Source: Durusdinium trenchii (taxonomy: Eukaryota > Sar > Dinophyceae > Suessiales > Symbiodiniaceae). From it: DNA of 64,000 nucleotides. This document shows, piece by piece, positions 52,508 to 61,477 of this stretch. Position 1 is the stretch's first letter; every line of letters starts with the position of its first letter. The notes beneath the pieces are model-generated. The model did not search any database, had not been told where the DNA came from, and worked only from the letters and a program-made list of their open reading frames with translations. The stretch lies in the NCBI GenBank assembly GCA_963970005.1, contig CAXAMN010021584.1, forward strand, positions 1,478,821 through 1,542,820, in the 5' to 3' direction. The position numbers and the translations under genes are program-made.

Positions 52508-55500
52508 ATCTCATGGAGAAGGTCGAGCGACTAGGAGACGGTCGCTGTGTGGGAGGACTCCTACTGGCGACTACCCTACTGCCACCACCCATAGGGCGAA
52601 GGCGATGGGGGAGGCCTACTGTGCCAGGAAGACCCTGCTGCAGACGAGGAGCTTCCCGCTCCTGGAGGGGGGACAGTACGGCGAGCTTTATTACTTGGGT
52701 CGGAGGCTTCCTGACTGTAGCCCATGTGGTCCCTAAGCGCCTGCTTGTGGCCCGCGAGTTGAATTCTAAGCTTGGAATTCCCAGTGAGCCACGTACAGAG
52801 CTGATCCCATCGATCTTCGGAGTAGAGATGTGGGCCATATTGGTTGTATGGGCGATCTGCCATCTTAGGAGTGAAAGGATATCCATGGCAGTAGTAGTCA
52901 CTGAGGACAACACCGCAAACTTTGGTCAGCATATAGCGGGGAGACAGCAGATTCCACCCTGTGCGGGACATGGCAACCCGTAGCCCGGAGGTCAGCCACT
53001 GAGCTACTACTGCACTTTCTGCTTGGATGTTCCCTTGCTCGAAATTGCCAAGCGCCGTTGCTAGTCTAGTATAACCTATGCCAAACCGTCCATATCCCTT
53101 GGCAAAGGCATAGTTGGGTTCAGCTGCCATGTCCTCATCCTCTGTGGCTTCCTCACTCCCATCTTCTGATGGTTCAGCAAGCCCCACTGGCACCGGGAGA
53201 GCAAGTCTAGGCGACCGTTCAGCTGACCCGGTAGCGTCTGAGGCAGAGTCTTCTTCTGCAGGCAGGTCGGCAGTGGGGTGTCTGGCAGTTGTCAGGTCTC
53301 TCCACAAGGGGACTTCGATGCGCAGCCTCAGCTGCAGAAGGGAAGGGAACGAGAAAGCTTGTCCCAAAGACGGGTCAAGGGCACCACTAGAGTAAGCTCT
53401 TTCAGCCCAGGAGGTATCCGGCATTCGGATGTATCGGTCGTAAGCAATGTCTTTAGTGTGCACTCCCACCACGAGCAGGGGGTTATCTTCAGCACCCTCT
53501 TCTTTGGGTCGGTATCCGTAGCCCCCCTTCACTTCCGCGGGCGTGAAGCCCTGCCGCTCCATGGCTACAACCAGGTCAGGCAGGATCTGTACTGGTAGAT
53601 AGACAAAGAGGTCATTGGTGGGTAGCGTCTGCTCACCATGCTCCATTCCCCTAACAAAGGACATGATGACAGTGCGCATAAAGGTGAGGGCATCGACATC
53701 TTTTTCCTTTGTTGTCTGTGGTTTCCCTTCCACAGCTTGGGCTGTTCCTGTGCCCTGGTGTCTGTGTTGATTATCAAAGGAACAGCACCTTGCGATGAAG
53801 GCAAGGAGCCCATACTGCCAGAAGCGGGGGCTTGCATAAAGGGCGAGTTGTTTGTGAGTGATGAAGGGGCATGCTGGATGCCTCACTCTTCACAAAGGCG
53901 AAGAGGTTGGACAGGGGAGCAGCAAAGGCTTCACTTATACGGAGGAGATCTCCTATATAGGCTTGGTTGATTTCATCTGGAATGTCTACAAAGGAGGAGC
54001 CATGGAGTGCTTGTTCTGTCACCCTCCTCCAGAGGAATGTACGGACGAGGCGATTAATTTGCTTGTTGGAAATAGCAAGCCTCGCCATCGGCCATTCTCT
54101 AGGCAGGTCACTATAGATCTGTAATGAGGGGAGCGGCACACTTTGCCCGTCAGCTTCTCTGGCCGTTCGAGCCGCATTTTGATAGTCGTATAGGGCCTGC
54201 ATGGCTCTCTGCTCGGATTCCAGTTGGAGATCAGTGGCGGCCGTGCCTCCACGCTCTGCATGCTCTTGATCACTGGCAATGTCAATTTCCGTCATGGCGT
54301 GTGGGCGCTCTTGCGTCGATCCAGGGTGGTCAGGTGGTGTCTCAGGGTTCCTGCAAACGGGAGCCTCCTGCCTTTGAGCATTCCGACTGGCTAGGTCTGC
54401 CAGTGTGGCCGGCGGTTGCTCATGTTCAGGAATGCTGCCGAGTGGTTGCCTGGATGTTGGAGCAAGTGATTTCCGTAACTTCTTGGACTGAGCTCGCCCG
54501 GCACTAGCCTTAGACCCCGGTCTTCGTTTGATTGGGGACTCAGAGAAGTGCGATGTGGGGCTGATACTTGGGGGGTCCACGTCCTGTGGGGGTAGCTCGC
54601 TCCTAGCGTTATCTTCTGCCTCCAGCATTTCATCTTGTGCGGGGCATGCGTCAGGAAGGGCCGGACGATTGCTAAGGCAATCATCCTCTTCTGCAGAGGA
54701 GGTGTTAGCACTATCATCATCTTCCATGCGTGCGTCATCTTCCTCCGGTTGCTCTGTACTCGGGATAGTGGGCGACTCGGAGGAGGAGCTGTGGACTGAG
54801 ACTGCTTCATTTGCGTCTTCATCAGCCATCGCAGCATCTGTCACCGCAAGAGAGGACAGCGATTGTCCCTCTTGCAATTCATGTTCCTCTTTTTCTGAGT
54901 CACGATCAGAGACAGAGAGGACATCAGGTGTCAAACTTGGCCGAGGCCAGTAACAGCCATGCGCTAAAAGGCCTGGTTGCGGTGGCAGGACAAGTTCGGA
55001 TCCTGGGGCATCCAGGACTGGCTGCACTCTCCATGCGTCGTAGAAGTACACCCGGTGCAGTGCTTCGAAAGTATAATCCTGTGCACTGCGTTGTTCACGT
55101 GTGCTCGGCGTTGGCTGATAGCGCAGGGAGCTTCCTACGCTGCATCGGTGCCCTGGGCCAGAGCTATTGTGGAGAAGTCGCCAACGTCCTGGCTGCTGCC
55201 CATCTGTTATGACCAGCCACTCTGGCTCAAGCGAATCATCAACTGCATAACCATAGACGAGGTCATGCAAGACCGTACCACCAGGCAGGTGGGGCCCTTC
55301 TCTTAGGCTAGCAATTTCCGCCTTGGTCAAGTGCGTGAGTGCAGCTAAAACGAGACGTAAGCGCCTCACCTTGCCGTGATGGTGTTCTGCGAGACAGACC
55401 GGTAGAGGGCCGAGCCACATTGGGTGGGGCAGGAGCGCCTGCTGGAAGAATATCGTGGCTTGCGCAACCTGCGTGGCTGTAAGGTCCAGTGAGCCTAAAA

Positions 55501-57953
55501 TATCGGGCTCTTTGTTGCTGTCATAGGTATATATCGTTTGGACACCATGCAGGAGGGCTGCCAGGACTTGTAGGGCCCCAGGCATCCCTTGCATGTTCAA
55601 CGGACATGCTAGGATGGTGAGGTCAGTGGCTCGGCTGTATGCCACATTTGCTCGTGTGAAGCACTCCTGGTCATAATCTAGGTTGTGCCCTTCGCCACTG
55701 AGAAAGGTTGACACCCCGTGAATAACGATGCAATGTTTGGCCGTGGCGCCTGCAACTTTGACTGCAGTTTCTGCATTAGCCTTTTTGCCGGCAATGGAGA
55801 AATAGTTGCGTAGATTCGTAGCCCCTTCCCGGGTGGTTGTAAGGGCCAAGATGTCATCGGTGTCAGCTCCTGCTTTGGTAAGTTGGTCTTCGAGATGTTG
55901 ATACACTCGTACTGTAGGGTCATTCTTTGGGTTTTGCCTTGCACGCACATTGGGCGAAGCATGGCACCAGTGGACAAATCGTAGGCCTAGACAATCCGGT
56001 GATCCTCTCGAATGGAGGTGGTACCTATTTGCCAAGTGTCTCCCATTCGGCTGCACAACATGGGATACTGAATTCCTATTAGCGGCTCGCACACTTCTTG
56101 GGCAACCCTTGCGCCTCGTTGGCAACATTAAGCTCCAGCAGTGCGGGCTTGCGACTTCCGATCTCTCGGCCGCATTTTGCGCCTGTCGGAAGTCGAGCGG
56201 GCTGTCCGGCTGGTAGCTGCATATCCTAGACCCACCAGCAGTCCTTCCGGGAGATCCAGATCCACTCTGGAGAGGTCTTTATAGGTGGACTGTAACTGAC
56301 AGGCGAACGAAGACGTCGCTTTGACCTTCTCCGGGCGAAACCAGCTACTCCCGAATGGCCTGTGGCCCACTACGTCAGCCGTTTCTTCTAGATCACTAAG
56401 GCCAAAGCCTCGACCGTGCCGGAGGAGCATGTGAAAGATCCCTGGTATTTCATGTGGCATGTACCAGGTAGTGGGGGCTCGCAGCCCAATGGGAGCTTTG
56501 AGTAGGAGCGTGCGATGGTCTCTGTCCATCGGCTACTCCAGGGCTCTGTTTGGGATCACCAAGCAGCAGTCGAAAGAAGGGTTGTCGGGGGACTGTCGGC
56601 GCAAAGGCAGATTTGAGGTCCACATCCTGCTGTGCCTCTTCGCTAATGAGCAGGTCCACATTTTCCATATGGGTGTTGAGTGTGGAGTGAGTCTGTCCTT
56701 TTTGGTCCCAGACAAGCCCAGTAGTGACAATAACTACGTGGCAGCCAGGGATGTATGATGCCGCATCGCTTGCACGCAAGTCACAGTCAGTGCACGCTGT
56801 GTTAGTTTCTGCCTCTTTTCTGCTAACTGGCCGAATGAAATATCTCTGGTGGTCTGGCTATAGGTCAAAAGCTGTGAGCAACTTGGTGATTGTCCGACCC
56901 GCTGGATTCTCTTTATGCACGACTGCAATCTTAAGGTGAGTGGTAAGAGCCAGCCAGGCGAGGAGAAAGGTCAGAGATCGAGTCTTGCCCGCACCAAAGA
57001 CACCTGCTGCTGCCAAGGTAGATCTGCCAGATCGGAGAGCCAGCGCGAGGCTGGAGGCCATCGAAACGATGTGCTCATTATCTTGCCGGGCGGCTGTGCC
57101 TAGGGCAAGCAAAACTGGCCGCTTGGGGACAGTGCTGCATTGTATTGCCGGAGGTCAGCAGCTGGAAGAGGGCATCCAAGCTCTGCAATAGGACTACTGT
57201 GCATTCTAGTTGATACGGAATGGGCACTTGGTCGGGGATACCCAGCACAGTGGGTTTGTGTTCTGCCGCCAAGCTGGCCATTTGCAAAAGGTGATCAGCA
57301 GTGACAGTGTCACCTGCTTCCGCGATGGCCAACACTCGGAACTTAGTTGCTCTAGATTCTAGCACACATAGGCTAGGTGGGAAGGCCCATGGCGCTGGGC
57401 ACGCTAGTCCGGTTTCGGTTGGCGTGGGCAGCGGCACAAAATCTTCCCGGAACGGTACTAAGGCAACGTCCCAGTGCCGAGGGCTGCTCAGTCGACGGAG
57501 CTTCTCTGGCGATTCATCCCCTTTTCGTTTCCGAGAGGGAGTCACAAAGGCAAGCAGGAGCGCCAAGACTGAGTAGCACGTGCCGTGCTCCTCCAGAACA
57601 ATTCGAGACGCCTTCCCAGCCTGCGAGCCCATATGAACCGTACTGGAGGGGCTGCTAGCTAGTTGTTCAAAATCACAGCTCTGGAAGTGCGCTGGGCAAA
57701 AGACAGCCGATTGTGACCACGAAGGAAAGGCTGTGCGATATTCATGCATGCCCTGCAATCCGGTAGCTGTTGGTGTGACATCGACAACGAGGTCAAACTT
57801 TCGAACAGTGGGACTACTCCACAGTTCTTGTCTTGTGGTGGCTTCGTCGACAAAGGTGAGCTGCGGGAGAAATAGGGCTAAAATGACAAACACTTCTCGA
57901 ATGGGATCGGTGCCAAGAGGTCTCGAGCCATCTCCGTCAGCCATTGAGCACAC
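52508..57953 (-). pseudogene. helicase', frameshifted copy of the SF1-type helicase gene
   Basis: Very similar to the gene at 14693-19519 over its full length, but broken at several points. A frame change near 57105 (ASFA then ALGTAARQD), a stop near 56857 (after LLTAFDL) and a lost base near 56545 (GDPKQSP-GVADGQ) come first. Further frame changes lie near 56215, 56000, 53890 and 52600. The Walker A motif GVFGAGKT survives at about 57005. The N-terminal part from 57953 to about 57390 (MCSMADGDGSRPLG..., a basic SRKRKGDE segment) has no counterpart in the plus-strand copy, which diverges just upstream of GCTTGAATCTAGA. So this decayed copy shows the longer form of the gene. Confidence 0.8.
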
Positions 57954-58540
57954 GCACTTGGATTACCTTTGCCAACCCGAAAGTTTTTGAGCAGCAGTGC
58001 CTGTGCTTCTTCCATGGAGGCAATTTGCTGTCCTGCCACGCAGCTTTGTAGCAGCACGAGCAATTCTTGGTCGGGTCGGTGGAGGTTGGACACCAACAAG
58101 CTGATAGCTCCTTCCCAATCATCGCTTGTCATTGCCGTTTCAAAGCGAATCCAGGAGGCCAAACGCATTGGGGCAGCGATTCGATCACGGCGAGGAACAA
58201 CATCAGGGTGTGTGAGCTTCAGCGTAGTGAGACTGACTTTGCCTGTGGGGAGCTGGCACTGGAGCCAGTGCCAGTAACAGTGTTTGTGCTTGCCCATCCA
58301 CCTTGCAGAGTCTGTTACATACGTGATGTGCAGGGATCGTTGCAACATGTCAAGCTCGTTCTCTGTCGGCTTCCAGTCACACAAGCAATCTTCAGCAGCA
58401 TGGACAAGATAGTAGTTGTGCCTGTCAGGCTCTGCAGTGGCAACGAGTGCCACTAAGACACTCTTCTGCATTGCAATGGCGCCTAGGCGCGCTGTGATCT
58501 GACTGGCTGGCCAGAGGCAACGAATTGCTAAGGCAATCAC
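57878..58540 (-). pseudogene. N-terminal extension of helicase', second coding block
   Basis: An open frame of 220 codons, starting with GTG rather than ATG and overlapping the stop of the block before it. Its end overlaps the next helicase' block in another frame (PFEKCLSF versus LGTDPIREVF). This is what a single gene with frameshifts would give, so I treat it as part of helicase'. It encodes WMGKHKHCYWHWLQCQLPTG and then RLASWIRFETAMTSDDWEGA. The latter module is repeated at 60785-60998 in front of a different domain. No family is recognised. Confidence 0.45.
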
Positions 58541-59505
58541 TGCTCCGGTGTAGCTGCCTGCACTAAAACCATTTCCGTAAAGTGGGTGGGATCTTCTTGT
58601 TCAGCCGGCCAAAGACACCCAAGCACTGGCAAGCAGGCAAGAAGTCGTAGCGGCTGTAACGAAAGTAGCTTCCACCAAAGACCACTGAGAAAGGCCTGGT
58701 GCGGCAGCCGTCGGTGAGCAGGGAGTAGCCTCGCTGCTTTCAGCACATGCTGTGTACGTTGGTACAGGAGGGCTGCCTTGCCATACCCAAGGTCTTCCCA
58801 TTTCTGGCACGGGTTCTGTGTGAGCGCAAAGAGGGTGGCGACTTCATGCACTCCGGTCGACCAGCCATAGGCAACACCCCATTCCTGTTCGTTGAGGACA
58901 TCTGCGGCGGAGAGTGACGGCCCGTAGACTTGACTTTCTCCCACAGGCGGACACATGCAATGGAAGTGCGGGGGGACCTCCCCTTCAAGGGCCCCTCCCC
59001 CAAGACCACCACAGTTGATTTGAAATACTGACGGTAATGGTGGGAAGTTATGGCCAATCCAGTACTCATTGAGTTGGGCAATCATCCATAGGACAGTGAC
59101 CCATAGTATTTCACCCTGCTGATGTTGGTAGATGGCTTCGAACACTTGTGGTGCGATGCCTTCCAGGGGCATAAACAAGCCTTGGAGTTGACAGAGCAAG
59201 TCGCTGTTGACTTGAAGAAATTGTTCTTTTTGTCCGGGGACAAGACACTTGGGGTGAGCCAATGCAACTTGCAGTTGCTCATACGGACATGCTTCAATGT
59301 CCTTGTGGACTGCAACTGTCCCTCGCAGCTTGGCGACTTGACTCCAGGGCACAAAAAGGGGAGGAGACAGCCGTTGCGGACAGGGAGTGCATGGACGAGG
59401 GTCAGGTGCCTGACTGCCCTGCGTTGAGTCGCTTTCGATTGCTTTAGCGAGTCGGTCTGCTCTTTTGGCAGAAGTGTCAGACAAGGGCGTGGAGACTGAC
59501 TCCAC
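58537..59505 (-). pseudogene. N-terminal extension of helicase', first coding block
   Basis: An open frame of 322 codons starting MESVSTPLSDTSAKRADRLA. The first 50 residues are polar. Then comes a folded-looking part with INCGGLGGGALEGEVPPHFH and EWGVAYGWSTGVHEVATLFA. It ends at 58537 in overlap with the next block. It may be a separate gene, but its overlap with and frame relation to the following blocks suggest it belongs to one long protein with the helicase domain (over 2000 residues). No family is recognised. Confidence 0.4.
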
Positions 59506-59920
59506 GTCTGCATCACTGTCCTCTGCCCGAAGACAGCTAAGGCTGTGCAGTTGTGCTGGAAAGAGTGCTCCAATTCTCGTGAAGCAGCCTGTGCTCCAAC
59601 TTTGACCTTGCTCAAGGCATGATATATGGCAGGTCGCATTCGGTTGCGCGGCAGCGCACTGGCTTGGAAGAGGTGTTCACCTGGCAACGACGCGACTGTG
59701 CATGGCCCTTAAGCATTGAGAGCACAGAAATTCCCTGTTCAAAGGTAGCACGAGCCCAGCTGGTGGCCCAGGGAGTTCGCTCTCTCCTAGGCGCGTGGGT
59801 TTTTGGTCTACTGATGACAGACAGCAGGTCCTTCGAGCAGACACGCAGCCCACGGAACAAGCGCCTCCTCAGCCCTAGCTGAGCTTGCCATCCCGCCCTC
59901 ACTGAGATACATAGCGTCAT
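59506..59920 (-). pseudogene. further coding remnant upstream of helicase'
   Basis: Minus-strand blocks in two frames (LGLRRRLFRGLRVCSKDLLS; ALSKVKVGAQAASRELEHSF) lead towards the block at 59505. The composition is like the rest of the N-terminal extension. Low certainty. Confidence 0.3.
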
Positions 59921-60279
59921 TGCAGAACGCGCGCACCACCAGATCGAATCAGCCCTTCATGCAAGAGTGCAAGGTCTGCATGCTTTGGCGCAGGAAATCG
60001 AACAAACAGTGGACGATATGCCTCAAGATGTGCAGGGTGCTCTCCTCACTCCCCTCGCTGACCTCCACTCCCAACTGTGTGGCCTGGTGTGCGTTGCCTG
60101 GTTACTCTCCCTTTTGCACCCGCATGCTGATAATCACGACCAGTACACATGTAGAGTCCGTATGAGGACCATACCATACAGAGGTCAAGGGCGGTTTGCA
60201 TTGCTATTCCAACAAAGGGGGCAAACAAAGTGCCACCTGTGGCTGTGTCGCTCGGATTGACAGGTGGTCTGGCTAGAAA
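59921..60279. other. spacer, nothing certain
   Basis: A helical plus-strand frame (59967-60260, MQGLHALAQEIEQTVDDMPQ) is possible but unsupported. Confidence 0.3.
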
Positions 60280-60975
60280 CTAGGGCAAGGCAACCTGCCT
60301 GGAGGTTCTTCGCCAGCGTCGAGGCAGTCGTGTCATACTCCAGTGGACTGTGCTTGCTGCGATTGCGGATCGAAATGACCAGACCTGCATTATATTCCAA
60401 GTGAGCCTCTGTGAAGAGTAGCATGCCAATACCTGCACAGGAGCTGACTCTGAACGCGCACACCCCATGAGGTCAACCCACTGGTGCTGCTGATGTGCCA
60501 GCTGCAGTGGGTCTTGCGCTTCGAAGAGCGTGACTGGTACACAGTCATTGTCAATGAGCGCAAAATGCTGTGCAGGACACAGGAAACGCGCTGCCTCCAG
60601 GACAAAGACTCCTGCCCAGCAGTATGGAACCTTGTGAAGGCCAGTAGTAGCATCTGCACAGACCCAAAGTATGTCAGTTGCCTCTTCTTGGGGACCCACT
60701 AGGCACCTGCGTGAGGCCCACCATGCTGCAAAAGCGGGCCAATGCGGGACATCTGCCGGCGTTCGATTGTCCACTGTCAGGTAGATCATGGAGGCGATTG
60801 GCTGTCCTGCCACACAGCTTTGCAGTAGCACCAGCAGTTCCTGGTCAGGACAATGGAGATTGGACACCAACAAGCTGATGGCTCCTTCCCAATCCTCGCT
60901 CGTCATGGCCGTTTCGAAACGAATCCAGGAGGCAAGTCGCATCGAGCGGCAATCCGATCGCGGCGAGGATAACAT
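60280..60975 (-). pseudogene. glycosyltransferase-like fragment fused to the helicase' N-terminal module
   Basis: Begins with RLASWIRFETAMTSEDWEGA and runs to QSCVAGQPIASM, copied from or shared with 58180-58010. It then switches to IYLTVDNRTPADVPHWPAFA. Near 60530 it has HFALIDNDCVPVTLFEAQD, whose DND resembles the DxD metal-binding motif of GT-A glycosyltransferases. A frame change near 60440 carries on to GMLLFTEAHLEYNAGLVIS, so the gene is broken. The assignment to glycosyltransferases rests on this motif and on the general look of the flanking strands, and is tentative. Confidence 0.45.
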
Positions 60976-61015
60976 CCGGGTGCGTGAGCTTCAATGACAG
61001 GTCTCGGTGTAACAT

Positions 61016-61050
61016 CCGTAGCCATTTGGCTCAAGCCATTTTGGCTCAAG
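61016..61050 (+). other. tandem spliced-leader relics
   Basis: 61016-61035 is CCGTAGCC followed by ATTTGGCTCAAG, the complete dinoflagellate leader minus one T. It is preceded by T, as in the DCCG start. 61036-61050 is CCATTTTGGCTCAAG, an exact copy of its last 15 bases. There is no GT donor after either, so this is not a leader RNA gene. Repeated leaders arise when a retroposed gene is trans-spliced and reinserted again. Confidence 0.9.
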
Positions 61051-61477
61051 CCGTTGAGCTAGGAGGTTCAAGACGACTTCTTAAAGAGAAGAAGTTTTCT
61101 CCGGGCCGGTGCGCGTAGTTAGGTTCTTCTTAGTCTGTGCTTAAGGTTTTCGCGTTGAGCATTCTCATTTTGTTTGCATTGTGTGGTGTCCTTAGACACC
61201 GTACAATTTCAAGTGGGGTCCTTAGACTCCATTTGATTGCAGTTTGGCCGTCTTTCCTCACAAGCACACTCGAAGGGTGTCCTTAGACACCATTCGATCT
61301 TTGTTACAGGCTTTATTTGTCTCCAAGGATGGTTTCTAAAGAAGTCTCTTGCACGATTTCTCAATTTATCTATGATGATATCCTCGATTCATTTGAGGCA
61401 AAAGGAATTTTCTCACAGCTCAGCAGACTTTCTTTAGCTGCTTCACCTCGCATTTTTTTCTCTGTCGTTTTCCTAGC
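61051..61477 (+). promoter_or_regulatory. 5' untranslated region with three small hairpins
   Basis: Between the leader relics and the ATG at 61478. It contains GGTGTCCTTAGACACC at 61185-61200 and 61276-61291, and GGGGTCCTTAGACTCC at 61215-61230. The two GGTGTC...GACACC copies are perfect 6-base stems with a CTTA loop. An in-frame stop at 61394-61396 confirms that translation cannot start upstream. Confidence 0.5.

Noticed and set aside
55219-55231. GGCTCAAG as a leader relic
   Set aside because: It lies within helicase' coding sequence and is matched by the homologous codons at 16803-16815 in the plus copy.
61016-61050. A spliced-leader RNA gene
   Set aside because: No GT donor follows either leader copy and no snRNA-like intron part was seen.
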